Origin: Dacryopinax spathularia
Lineage: Eukaryota; Basidiomycota; Dacrymycetes; Dacrymycetales; Dacrymycetaceae
Assembly: GCA_037974965.1 (NCBI GenBank)
Contig: JBBPFI010000004.1
Span: forward strand, 1,922,001 to 1,986,000
Direction of reading: 5' to 3'
DNA: 64,000 bases
Positions 1 to 14,012 of the stretch are shown here, one piece after another. How positions within the stretch are numbered: position 1 is the stretch's first letter; every line of letters begins with the position of its first letter. Made by a program: the position numbers and the translations under genes. The notes under the pieces were generated by a model. The model did no database searches. It saw only the letters and a program-made list of their open reading frames with translations, and had not been told where the DNA came from.

Positions 1-338
1 TTGTGTGAATGCACGAGTAAAGAGAAGGGGACGCGGTGGGAGGATTGCTCAGCCACTCGGAGGTAACACAGCCACTGAGAGCGAGAGGTTCGTGTGACTG
101 ATTTGGGTGCGGGCGGTCGTAAGGGCCCTCCCTCTTAGTCCTACTCGTTTTGGTGGTGTTGTCACTATTGCTCTGGCTATTGATTGACTTTGTATACCCT
201 TGTTATTCTTACTACGAACTGCAGTATCTCGAGCTCTTCATAGAAGCTCTTCAGAGTTGCTACCTGACGAAGTCCACCCTGGCCTTCCGAAGACCAGCAT
301 AACCCTCCCCGACCCCCTCACCTCCTCCATCGCCCACG
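1..338. other. 5' flank of the SRP54 gene
   Basis: No coding region can be supported here. The stretch holds the left edge of the window and the presumed promoter and 5' leader of SRP54. Pyrimidine-rich sequence lies just before the start codon at 339, as is common for fungal leaders. No clear TATA box was seen. Confidence 0.5.
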
Positions 339-2353
<2,015 letters not shown>

Positions 2354-2499
2354 GACCTGCGTACAAGGGCGGGAGTGCATGGAATGTTTTCGTTAGTAGT
2401 GGGCAATGTAATGCTATCATATCATACAATCGTCTCTTCTGGCCCTACTCCAGAGAGACGGAGCAGTAGTGCAATGTCCTCCACCAACGCCCGACAAGC

Positions 2500-3353
2500 T
2501 CACCTCAGCTTCTTCAGCTCGATCCCCTCGCTCTTCTCCCCATGCCGTTCCCTCTCCCTCTCCTTCTCCCTCTCCTTCTCCCGTTCCCAAGCCTTCGTCA
2601 CCTCCCTCGCACTACTCTTATTCCCAAACATAAACCCACTACTCCGCTTATCCGCCCCCGTCCTCCTACTAAAATGTCCCCCTCCGCCAAACACCAGCAC
2701 CCACGAGCCCCACACGCCCGTCACCCCATTGCCCAGAGCAAGCAGTGTGCCGAGCGGACCGAGACGGGATGAGGGGGCGTTGAATGCCAGAAAGGCGGAG
2801 AGGAGGAGGAGCGGTGTGAGCGGGGCGAGGAGGGGATGGGTCTGGGGGATGGAGGGGCGGTTCGGGATGGGTTGAGGGGGGATTATGGGGTGGCTTGGGA
2901 TCTACCCATACATGCGCACAAACACCAATCATGAGCTTCTGACGAGTGTAAAGAGGGTGGAAGGGACTTACGGCCATGATCAACGCCAGTGCTAGCCCGA
3001 GCAGGAGGAGGGAAACGTGCACGCAAAGGAAGCTTTCGAGTGGGGTGAGGGTATCCCTCGCCACGAGCTCCTTGGACGGCGTAGCAAGGAATAAGATAAA
3101 CCTGGGAAAGAGGATCAAGGGGAAGGCGAGGACCGTGAACCTATCATATCATGCATGCTTGTCAGTGCATGCTGAGCAATGAGCAGGCCAAGAGAGCGCA
3201 CCAAGCCGCTGTTGCCCATGCCCAGTAGCCTTCGTCTTGCATCGGTTGCTTCTCGTCGTCACCCTCGTCCCCAGCTTCGCTCGCTGCTGAAGATGCCGAC
3301 GGTGGAGCGTTCCGGGTCGGAGGAGGAGGGTATTTGTGCAGCGGGTCCGTCAT
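2500..3353 (-). CDS. Small fungal integral membrane protein, function unknown
   Basis: I do not recognise a named family. Three exons (3353-3202, 3140-2972, 2901-2500) give about 240 aa. The N-terminus (MTDPLHKYPPPPTR) is polar and acidic, probably cytosolic. Three or four hydrophobic segments follow: around YWAWATAAW, FTVLAFPLILFPRFILFL, a segment rich in LLLLGLALALIM, and later LLLLSAFLAF and GVWGSWVLVFGG. The tail is a charged Arg/Glu/Lys helix rich in EREKEREK, ending in KKLR. This suggests a multi-pass protein with a basic cytosolic tail. It lies tail-to-tail with SRP54, 147 bp apart. Splice sites keep frame in every join, so it is probably a real gene; its role is open. Confidence 0.7.
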
Positions 3354-3614
3354 TTTGCTTGGAAATGCCAGAGACAGGAGACGACGCCTAAAGGCAGAGG
3401 AGGAGGGGTCGGACGAACGCGTATAAGGGCGCGCCCTCCATGGGTTATGACGCGCAGTCGACGCGCAGGCGCCTTCCACGTCTGAACTTCGTTTACCACG
3501 AGACCGGGAAAGGCCACGCATGACACACAACTACCAATATCCTGCGTGAATAGACAACGGCTATGCATTGAGCCCATCTGATCTACTGTAGTCTACAGCC
3601 AGTCCAGAGACGCT

Positions 3615-5424
3615 CTACATAACATCGACCAAATTGATATTCGGCACCACCATAGGCGTAACCATCTCCCTAACCTTCGTCGCCTGCTCAAACGCATACG
3701 CATACGTCACCAACTGAGCCTCACTAAACCTCCTCCCAAGGAACGAGATCCCGAACGGGAAATGCGGGCCAGCGGTATACAGCGTCCCTCTTGAATTCAG
3801 CACCGCGGTGGTGTTGGCGGGATAAAACCCGAGCGGGACGGTGACGATGGGGTAGCCGGCGATAGCGGCCACGCCGGGCGACATCGACGAGGGCATGATG
3901 AGCGCGTCGAGGTCGTATTTCTCCAGTGCGCCCAGGATGGTCGCGTTCGCCCCTAAGTACAGATCGGCCGCGAGCGCAGCCTGGAACGCGGGGGACGAGC
4001 GAGTGATCGTGCCGTTCGCACCGCGCTGCACGTCCGTTATCCACGAATTGACGTTCCGGTCTGGGTAGTCCTCTGCCGGGTAGTTCTCCGTGAATGTGAT
4101 GAGCGACGGGACGTCAGTGACGTTGTTAGGGTTGTATGTGAGGGCAGAAGCGTAGTCCGCCAGATCCTTTAGGAAGTCGATCGAGTTGACCAGAGAAGAG
4201 TTGGAGCTCGCGCGGTACTCCGCATATTGCGGGAAATCGGCAGAGTCGGTGATTATCGCCCCCAAGCTCTTGAACACCGCGAGGGAGGCGTTGAACGCCG
4301 CTACCTCGGGCGTGTTCGCCGTGGTCGAGGAGTTGTAGATATGGTTCCTCGGGATACCGATCTTGACTTTGTTCAGCCCCGTCGTGACGCAGCCGGCGGC
4401 GTAGTCCGGGATGGTGTCGAATGGGATGTTTTGCGTGTAGTTGTCGTAGGGCGTTTTGCCCGCGATGGCGGACAGGATGTAGGCGGCGTCTTTTACGCTG
4501 CGGGCCATGGGGCCGACGGTGTCCTGGTCTTCGGAGATGGGGATGACGAGGTCACGGCTGGTAAGGCCGACGGACTGCGCACGGTCAGGATCAGCTGTGG
4601 AGTTCGAGTGCAAGGGGAAGGAACAATGACTCACAGGCTTGATGCCAGCCAGGTTGTTCCTCTGACTAGGCGAGATGATAGACCCCGAAGTCTCCGTCCC
4701 AATAGCCGCAGCCGCCAACCCAATAGAAGACGAGACCCCCGACCCAGAGCTCGAGCCCGACGGGTCCTGCATCGAGAAATACGCTCCCCAAGTCTGCCCA
4801 CCCCGCGCCGTCCATCCGTTTGTGCTGTTGCTCGACCGATGGTTGGCCCACTGCGAGAGATTGGCTTTGCCTAGGATGATGGCGCCCGCTGCTTTGAGCC
4901 CTTTGGCGACGTTCGAGTCGCGTGGGAGTTTAGCGCCGAGGAAGGCGAAGGAGCCGGCGGTCGTGTTCATCTTGTCGGCCGTCCCGACGTTGTCTTTCAC
5001 GATGATGGGGATGCCATGGAGTGGGCTGCATTGAGTTGAGCGCTAATCTAGAAACGATTGTAAAAGGAGCGCACCCTCTGACCGTTCCGTTAGCACGCTC
5101 GGCGTCGAGGCCGCGAGCGATGTCGATCGCATCAGGGTTGGTCTCGATGAGAGCGTGTAGCAAGGGGTTGACCTCAGCGATACGCCCAATGTACGCCTAC
5201 ATCCGATCAGTTCCAGAGCTTGTGGAGAGCGATGCGTGACATACCTTAACAAGATCAACACTGCTGAACGTGCCCGCAGCCATACCCTCCTGGAGGTCAT
5301 CGATGGAGGCGTACAGAAGGTCGGGCAGCGGCTTGCCGTTCTTCGGGCTCACACCCTTATAATGCGCGCCTTCGACAGCGGCGACGAGCGCGGAGAACAA
5401 AGCGAGCAGCACGGAGAACTTCAT
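3615..5424 (-). CDS. Secreted amidase (amidase signature family)
   Basis: Amidase-signature enzymes hydrolyse amides with a Ser-cisSer-Lys triad. Four exons (5424-5245, 5196-5075, 5025-4635, 4574-3615) give about 550 aa. All three catalytic residues can be placed: Lys about 111 in PIIVKDNVG, the cis-Ser about 193 in the Gly/Ser loop GSSSGSG, and the nucleophile about 216 in GTETSGSI. The N-terminus (MKFSVLLALFSALVAAVEGA) is a clear signal peptide. Many N-glycosylation sequons (NTT, NLS, NST, NYT, NSS) support export. GatA-like and fatty-acid-amide-hydrolase relatives share this fold; a secreted form suggests scavenging of amides or peptides, but the substrate is unknown. No disabling change was seen. 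Confidence 0.92.
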
Positions 5425-6322
5425 AGCAGGTGTTTCCGGATCTGAGGTTCAAGCGCCTGGTCTGAACTTTCAGGGACTATAGAGCATAAATAGCCGTGCT
5501 GAGCCATGCTACCAAACTCCCGGACGGAATCCTGGGGCTCAAGCAGGAAGTCGTCTAGTTGGATGGCGTGATCAAGACTTGGACGGTCAGGCATTCAATC
5601 AGAGAGTTCATCCACGCATTCGCCTCAAGATAGATGCTCGGAAGATGGTTGGTTGAGGAGTTGTCTTATCAGGAAAGATGATCAGAGCTGCCCGAGGGAA
5701 AGACGGTTGTGCAGGACGCCAAGGAAGACCATTGTTGCAAACGGGCCTAGGTTTCGGCATGTTCAGCCAGCCTTATTGGATGGACAGTGCGCCAAGGCTT
5801 TCCAGTTTTGAGGGTGCATGATAGAAGTCCACGCTCAGGGCAGTGGAGAAGATGCCCTGGAAGGGTTGAGTGTCGTTGCGGTCTTTTGTGGCTACCGGGT
5901 ATGAGTGGAGTGCAAACCCGGCGACGCAGGACAGATAAGGTAAGGCTTGGCGGCAGAGGGGACCCCATAGAGCTGACGCAAGGGGCGAGCCAGGTGCTGA
6001 CAAAATCATTAATGCGATTCAAAAAACCGGTACGTTGCAGCGCGCCAAATAATGCCGCGACCTGCCTTAGCTTCCGCCGGGATCATGACGGCTCCCGACC
6101 CCTACGATCTCAACAATCGCCTCTCCGCATTCCCCAATGCAGAATATCTCAGCCGCTCTCTTGAAGTAGTTCCCGTAGCATTGCTTTCGTGTCGGCATCC
6201 GGGGACTTCAAGATCCACAAACAACTGCCGTCATCCCCATCTCTGCAGAGCAGGACCGCGAATGAGTCGCCTGTTCGTATGAAAGCGCGGGTGGCCGTCG
6301 TATCTGCAAGATCTGGCCTGAG
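5425..6322. other. Intergenic region, amidase promoter side
   Basis: About 0.9 kb between the amidase start and the end of the adaptin-like gene. Short open stretches occur on both strands, but none has a convincing start, splice pattern or family motif. A TATA-like 'cataaatag' lies about 60 bp upstream of the amidase ATG (near 5485 on the plus strand) and may serve that gene. Confidence 0.4.
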
Positions 6323-9273
6323 TTACAGTTTCCCATCTCTGTTCCGTTGGGAATGCCCACCGTTGTGAAATGTCATCATGTCAAGCGACCTGGACTTGAT
6401 CCTTTCGATCAGGGCAGCAGGGGTTTCACTGCACCATCCCCGTACAACAATGTCTTTCGAATCGCCGAGCTTTCGCCAAAGCTCATCAAAGGTCTCGGGT
6501 GATGTTGGGGTAGGTGTAGGACTGTCCTCCGGCGGCGGTCCGAAGTCAGAGTCGACGTGTTCCTGCCAAGCAGGCTGCCTTGCGGGCGAATCGAATGCAA
6601 TCAAGTCTGACCGATATGACTGTCTGGTTTCAGCTTGGAAATCAGGGTGAGAGGCTGCCATGTTGCTTACCGTACTGGGCGTATCAGGAGACATTTGGTC
6701 CTCGGGCTCCAGGTTCGTGGCTACGGACGTATCTCCCAAAGACGCCCCCCGAACTAACAATGCAAGTTCCCCAGGAGTCACGGTCCGTTCTAAGGGATGC
6801 TGATTTCGGGTATTCGACGCGGAAGATTGTGACCGAGAAGAGGAGGCCGAGGTCGATCTTGTGAATTTGTCAATGGGTCGCCCGGGACTCTCGTATGCAT
6901 TGTAGCGTAATTTTCTTCCTCCTGATCCGGGAGATGACGGCGGCTGCGGCGGGGAAGCAGGTGGTGATTTCGACGGCATGAAATGGGTTTCCACTTGTGA
7001 TAGGAAGCCGGGTAAAGTCTGCGCTGAGGGCGACTGAGACAACCGGCGCAGAGTTGTTCGATCGTTCGCCAGGGCTTCGAACTGATCACAGCGCTGTAAA
7101 AGCGTGAGCGCCATCTCAATCTTGACAAGGGAGCTCTTACTCGGGAGATATGACGTCCAGCTGTAGACTTCAGAGCTTGTACAGTCTCCACTGTCCTCGG
7201 AGGGATATCGTCACACATCACAGCAACTCGCAGAATAGCCACGAGCAATGCTTCTTGAATGGCAGCTACGGCGGATCATCAATAACCTGCTCCAAAAGCA
7301 AGAGGAGGTACGCAACGTGTAGCATCAGATACACAAGAAGAAAGAACTTGGATTATCTCTCCTGCGGGGATAGGGATCGCCTCGGCATATTCGCATGATA
7401 CCGCAGCCGCAATGAGCATGAGAGTGGGATTTGATGAGTGCTTCTGTAGTGAGTTGATGATGGCTTCGGCGAAGGCCGCTTGGAAGGGAACGTCTCCTAC
7501 ACGAGATCAGACATGGACAGCAGAAGAATATCGGATGCGTACTGTCTCGGAGTGTGGGAAGCACCGCGCTCACAACGTCTTCCAGGACAGGAGCCCCAGT
7601 AGGACGTTCTCCGCTCTTCTTACGGCGGCGGCGTTCGTCCTTCTCTCGTCTGTTCAGGATCTGTCGTATGCGCTTCGCGTATCCCTCGCCGCTGTCTTCC
7701 ATAATCCGCGCCACCTCCAATGCACGCTGGGACTCATTTCCATCTGACAAAGCTTCGAAATGCATCTTCAGCGTTTGCGGATCGGCCTTCTTGAATAATC
7801 GCAGGCTCTGATAGGCGATGTCAGACATTAATACTGAAGAGAAGGGAGAGCATTTACGGCCAGCCTCGTGCTCTCGTCATTAGCATTCAGAGCATTCACC
7901 AATACTTTGACTTCAGCTTCGTCCAGCGCGTTCGACCATAGCTCAACCGGAACGAGCTCCAAACACGTCAGCACCCAGTAAACATCGTTGGATGAGGGCG
8001 AGTATTCGGATAACACAGCCCGTATTGGTTTCAGGATTAGGAGTTGCGCAGCTTCAGTCATGGCAGGCTTGGCATGTCTGCAGATTTGGAGGACGAGTAC
8101 TGCGAGATAGGTCATTCGATCCCGAAGAACATTGGGAAGAGGCAACGAGCCTTTGCACTTGACATCGAAACGAGTAGTATAATCAGCTAGGACACGCACA
8201 ACATGTCCCTCCAAATCTTCCCTGCTTAGATGTCAGGCAGGAAATAAGGACAGGAAGGAATCTGCAAACTTACTTCCTTGGAATTTCAGTTCTGGTGAGG
8301 AGCGTCCCAGACGCTGCGACGAGTTTCAGAACAAGGGTCGCCGCGGCAGTTGGATTTTCGTTCGTCCTAGCTCCCCATATCCGGAGGACCAGATCGCAGA
8401 CGGTTGGCAGAGCCTCGGGTGAACTCTGCTGGACGTTTTCAGAGTGAACGCGAAGCAACCTGGAAAAGTCTTACGTGGAGGACGACATGAAAGACGTCAA
8501 CCAGTGCAGAAAGGACAATTGGATCGTCTCCATCAATGATCTCTGGCGCCATGCCTAACACATCATCTAAAACCGATGCGTCGATCCTACCCAAAGACGC
8601 GGCAGCAGCCAATGCCAAGCGTTGCAAGCCTGGGCTGATTAACTCGTCAGCTGGTAAAGGATCTAAACCACCTCCACCCACAGATAGTGTCGGTATAGAT
8701 TTTTAAGCAAAGGTCGTACGGCCGGAATGACATCCTCGTTCGGCAGATGAACCAGGGCTGATAGAGCTAGGCAGATTCGGGTATCATCGCTGGATTCAAG
8801 GTCCTAAACCAGGTGGCTAAGTCAGGCGCATTGTTCCCGCAGATCTTCTGACGGAGCACATTACCTTTCTGATAGTGTTCACCAGGAGTAGTGCTGCTGG
8901 ATGATTCGGCCGCATGTGCTCCTGAACGAAGAGATAACCGATCCGTCGTTCAGCTAAGTTAGCACCCCCTTCGGCCAGTTTGATGGCATGGGCGAGCGCG
9001 GGCTCAAGAGACACGCTCTTGTGTGTCAAAGCCAGTTCGGCCTGCATCAGTAGCAAGAGACATTCTTTTACGCCCCTCTACCCAAAGTTCAGAAGTTGAT
9101 TGAAGAGACAAGCAGAGACAAACAGTATTCAAGTTAGCCGTGCCGAGGCGTGCTAGTGTTTGACGGATAGACTTCCGCGCTTCCGCGTCGGCGTTGGTCG
9201 TCGAATTGAGGAGCGACGCTAAGGTATATTGTTCTCGGAAAGATGCCCCAGATGTGGCATAAGGCACTTCCAT
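6323..9273 (-). CDS. Adaptin-like large subunit, AP-4 epsilon type
   Basis: Large adaptins form the trunk of vesicle coat adaptors that sort membrane cargo at the trans-Golgi or endosome. The start is ATG 9273 (MEVPYATSGASFREQYTLAS), and about ten exons follow. The helical-repeat part includes RRIGYLFVQEH, then LLLVNTIRKDLESSDDTR and NEDVIPAVRPLL. These match the epsilon pattern VNTIxKDL...EExIPAVLP better than gamma or alpha adaptins. Later repeats (KCKGSLPLPNVLRD, LMSDIAYQSLRLFKKADP) continue the ARM trunk. From about 7020 downwards the protein is a Ser/Pro-rich hinge, ending in a short conserved block with FDELWRKLGDS and VVRGWC. No typical ear domain was seen. The epsilon call is an inference from a few blocks; a divergent lineage-specific adaptin is the alternative. 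Confidence 0.7.
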
Positions 9274-9545
9274 GGTATAGTTCGTGATCCACTGACTCTC
9301 TCTGGACAAGCTGAGCTCGCGGCTAGCTTAGAAACGTTAACAGACCTACATACTAGTGCTCGTCATCGAACACGCGTGTGCACGCAGGGTTAGCACCGCC
9401 ACCGACGCGCGTCGGAATATTGTTGTGCCTGGATCAGTAACAGAAAGCCTATGTTATGTAGAAACATGTATCACATCAATTAGTCAAAAACCCTAAATGT
9501 ATCCTTACGCCACCATCGGCCCGTCAACTCCGTAGCCTCTCACTC

Positions 9546-12500
9546 TCACGGCGCCGGCAACATCTCCACATCGCCGTTGCCACCCTCCGGAAACTCGCGG
9601 AAGAAGTTGCGGAACGTCATCATCTCGATCTATAACCGGGTGAGGGAAATCAGGGGTGGGCCGAAGTTCACTTACCCCTTGCAGTCGCTCTTCCCATCGA
9701 GCATGCTGCGCCTCCTTGACCTCATCCTTCGCCGCAATGAGAATGAACCGTCGATAGGACTTGTACATGGCAGGCTGTTCCGCCATCAGTCGTAGGTCCT
9801 GAGCGACAAGCGTGGTCAGATCGGGCCGGTTCTTCCTAGAGTACCACTCGTGAGCGATACGCTCGCATTCTCTGACGAGAGTTTCACTGGCGTCCGCTTC
9901 AATCAGGTTTTGCAATTGTTGATGAGACGTCTGCCAGTCCTTCGCTACGGCGTGTGATGCATCGAAAGACGGGGGGGCAGACATCAAACCAAGCTTGCCT
10001 GCCAGAATCAAACGGAGAACTTCATTCGATGCATCTATTTCCCTCCCTTCATCATCGTACTTTGGTATGCGGGCGCCTGAGTGCCGCTGGAGTATCCCGA
10101 GAGTGACCGGGCGAACATAGGCGTCGACGGTATTGTAACGCGTAAGCTTTGCCAGGAACCGAACTACCTCGACGGGCTCTTGTGCGAGTGCACTCCAAGT
10201 AAAGGTAACCAGTACCCTGCCATTTCGTGGATAGATCACTTTGGGTTCTTCTTGCCATTCGGCTGCATGTCCGAATAGTACGAAGTCGACTCTTGTTAGC
10301 GCACGGAGATGCGTCAAGCATTGCATGGTCGATATGGACTTCAGCGCCCCTTCATGTATGAATACGGTGTCCACGTTCATCGAATCAGCGCGAACGACAT
10401 CTATGCCAGCCTGTTTCAAGGCATGCCGTATCAGATGGCCATGCCACGTCTCGATAGTCTCGAAGATGACGACTCTTCTGCGATCCCGTAACATGCTGTC
10501 GGGGATCACTTCAAAAGGCGTACTACTTCCTGCCAGGAGTAGCTCTTCACTAGTCACAGAATCTTGGCCATCGGAGGAGATCGCGAGCTTGCCCGAGTGG
10601 GAGAGGGGATAGCTCGGCCAATGGGCAACATATGCAAGAATTTGATCTGTCTGTTCCGCGTCGACCAGCTTTGATGGAATAACAAGGAAGGGAACGGTCG
10701 AAGCGACGGATGCAGTCGCAATGAGGAGATATGTAGAGTCCGACAACGCCGCCACGGCGATCTATGCTGTATCTCAGACAAAGGGCCTTTGATATACAGC
10801 TGTCTAGGAATGCTTACCTCCGTCTGGGACGTCAGCATTTCGGCCAATACTTCGAGAATCGGCCCTGAGCCATCCCTGTTGGGGCATTTTACCGTGCCCG
10901 CGGACGATACTCCTTCTGCATGCCACCGAAAGGTAGACAAAGCTGCAGTGCTGATAAAGGAAGATATCCTAGCTGGTGCATGCTGTTGAAGCAGCTTGAA
11001 TGATGGAGCGGACTCACTTTTCGATGGAAGCTGATAAATCTCTAGTTCGTCGGCAACATCTGACTTCGGCCATTGCAATTGTAGACTAGCAACGCATACG
11101 GGTGTCGTTGCCGCCTTGGTCTTCTTTACAAGCTTGCTGACGAAGCTATTTAGCTTGCCTTTAGGCTGTCGGATAGACTGAGAACCTGGAGCACGAGTCG
11201 TCTGCGAGTGGATACTTGCAGGGGTGCTCCCAGAGAATGTGCTGGACGTTGCATTGAAGCCGGGAGAGTTGCCCACGACGTCGGTAATAGAGGACGATAG
11301 TGATGGTGGATGAGAGCCTTGACAACTTCCACCGTTTGAATGGAAGGGGTCGCCGCTGGATTGTAAGCCCGATATCGAGCGTGGCTTCGGACCCTCCAAT
11401 GGAGAGTTTCCAATCACGGATATCGAAGAAACAGTGTTCTCGCTGGCAAGAGCGCAAGAGCTGGAAGATGGAGCGGTAGTTGTCGACTCTTTCATAATCT
11501 GATTATGAACCCCACCAGTGGTTATCGAATTCGACCCAAGAGATGCTGGAGAGGACGAAGCAGGCGCGGACGGTGATAGCCCGTTGAGGGAGAGGCCCAG
11601 GGTTGTGCTCATATTGTCCAGCGCAAATATATCGTAGAGGTGATTGAATTCGGTTAGAACAGCCGAAGGCGTCTCATCATGCTTCTCCCACTTAGCACGC
11701 TCTGGAGTTGCTTCAGTTGGTTGTTCGGCCAGGTAGAGAAGTTCCTCCAGGTCGAAAGGTCCATCAGGCATGGGCGAGCGAGGCGGTTGAGCGTCCATTG
11801 CTATTTTCAGTGAGAGGGCTTGATTCATATCAATCCCGGGGGAAGGATGACTTTGCTGCAGGCTTAACTCCGGGATGTCGGAAACGTCGGGCGGGTACGA
11901 CATGGCCGTCTCGGTGGGATCGTCGCCCATGACTTGCTGGACATCAAGGCTGTTATGAGCTCCGTCGCCGATCGCAGATGACGTAGTCGATTCCGCAGCT
12001 TGGAATGCCTGGTAATCCACAAAGAGATCTGCAGTGCCCTCAGGTGGGCTGGCCGCATGTCTTGAGTCGATGTGCGGCCCGGGCGGTTCTACCTCACCCA
12101 AAGACGGTGAGTTCGTCTCGGGAGCACAAGGTGTCGCTTGATCGCTCGACGCCAAAAATAGAGGCTCGCCATCCTCGCTCAGGGATCCAATCGTATGAAG
12201 CGTCATTCCCTCCATTTCACCAGCGTCGATCTCATTCACAAAGGCGGCGGAAGATTGTGAGACTGTGACCTCGGGAACGGGTGAAGCGGTTGCGTTCTCA
12301 GTATCCATCTCAAAGGGATCAAGACCGGTGTGACCATGATTTGCACTCTTGTCCTGGGACGGTTGTTGTGGTACCATGCGCCATGGAACGAGGAACTCAT
12401 CCTCACTCGAAGAGTCGTCGGTGTCATCGCCAAACAGCTCGGTCATATCGATATTTCCGCTGGGTTCACTGGCTGCGGAATCTGAGACCGGAGAAGGTGG

Positions 12501-14012
12501 TCCGCTCTTGCATGCGATAACGGCCGTTTGATCTCCAGAAGCAGGTTCCGATGCTGCCGGCGGAGGCGCAGAGCCCAATAGCATATGCATACTGATCTTA
12601 TCCGGTGTAGTGAACTTCTGGTAAAGGTTCTGCCCGTGGTTGCCAGGCTGCGAGGAGAGAATAGGCATCGCCGAGCTGTCGGATCTAGATTGTGCCGTGT
12701 TGCGCTGCCACAGCTTGTTGGGGATCCGAACGATGGTTGACGATCCTTTCTCGGTACTATTTGTAGGTTGCGACTATCAAAGCTAAATCAGATCCTCTCG
12801 GTTGCAGGAGACGTGTGCTTACTTGAGCGGTCTTGGGCACCGGGGTAGGATGAGGTTCGCTTGGTCCTTTATGTGCCGTCATTTGGGACGCAGCCGTTGC
12901 GGCAGGGTTCGTGAAACGGAGTGGTACGACGGGGTTGTCCACTGGACGGCCTAGTGCATTGAAGCGTACGCCAGGCGCAGCTTCGGACCGACTTTTCGGA
13001 CCGCTTTGCAGAGCGGTGCTCGAAGACGCACCTACTTCACGACGCTTACCAGGGATTTGTCCCTGGCGAATGATGAGACAAGCTAAACCATGAAAAAATG
13101 CCTGTACCAACCTTTTGCGGCCTAGCCTTTCCGGTCCATACACCCCCGCTGGACAACAGCTCATCATCGCTATCCTCCAAGGGGCGCTTCTGAGGAGTTA
13201 CGGCGGCCACCGATGAGGAGCTCGATGCGTGCAGCCGGGCGATCAGGTCTCGCGCTTGATTTTCCTGAGCCTCCTTCGCCGCCTGCCGAATTCTCGTCTC
13301 CCTAACAAGGCGCATCCGCTCATCGAGCGGCTCGTCATCCTCGCTCACTTCTTCGGCCGCTCGCCTGCGCGGCTCCGGATCGGGGTTCAACTGAGCCTCT
13401 TATCCAAAGGATGAGTATACGCCGACAGTCTTGTTGGGTGAAAGACGGACCGATCCACTCATCTGACGGGAATATCGTGGCTCCGAAGTAATGCTGGCGC
13501 ACATCCCTCGGTAGTCCGGTCGAATTCCAAAACCTTCGAAGATACGCTTTGCCACCGGGCTCGGATTCGATGCACTCTCTGGGTTCATACCTGGGACGCG
13601 ATATTTTGCGTCAGTCCTACTCCCCAGATCCTGATGAAAGTGCTTACGTATTTTCTTCTGGCGGATAGCCTTCCCACTTGCAGATTATCAGCAGACGACG
13701 AAGAGGAAAGAACGTGATTACGCACTTGTATCAGATATCGCTGTGTGAACGTGAGCACGCAGCCTCCCAAATGTTCGTGACGATGACTCACCCATTCTGG
13801 TTTACCCTCCTCGCTACGACAAGCACGCGCATGGATGATGTACTCTGTACATCCGGTGAGCTATTTCCAACAAGTTTGAGATACCAGTCCTGACGAATTT
13901 TGTAGGTAGGCTCATCCTCGTCCTCGCCATCAACATCGTCCGCCGGTTGAGTCTCTTGTCCGTTGGTAATCTCCCGGATCTCATCGCTGTGCTGGAATAC
14001 GGACTCGGACAT
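9546..14012 (-). CDS. Large chromodomain protein, Chp1/HP1-like N-terminus
   Basis: Chromodomains bind methylated histone H3 tails; this is probably a nuclear heterochromatin factor. The start is ATG 14012 (MSESVFQHSDEIREIT). Acidic residues lead into a chromodomain split by short introns: EPTYKIQYIIHARACRSEE, EGKPEWRYLIQ, WEGYPPEENT and YEPRECIES. The cage aromatics are present as Y of PTYKI, W of WEGY and the following Tyr. A basic linker (RMRLVRETRIRQAAKEAQ) leads to a Ser/Pro-rich, apparently disordered middle of about 600 residues (12.7-11.1 kb). A folded C-terminal part follows, with LVKKTKAATTPVCVASLQLQ, RRRVVIFETIETWHGHLIRH and RFILIAAKDEVKEAQ. The last exon reads IEMMTFRNFFREFPEGG and stops at 9546. 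Frame holds across every join I checked, so I read one gene of about 1300 aa. Chp1-like architecture is an inference. Confidence 0.75.

Noticed and set aside
5747-6282. Several 60-125 codon frames between the amidase and adaptin genes
   Set aside because: They overlap on both strands, lack ATG context and splice sites, and match no known motif.
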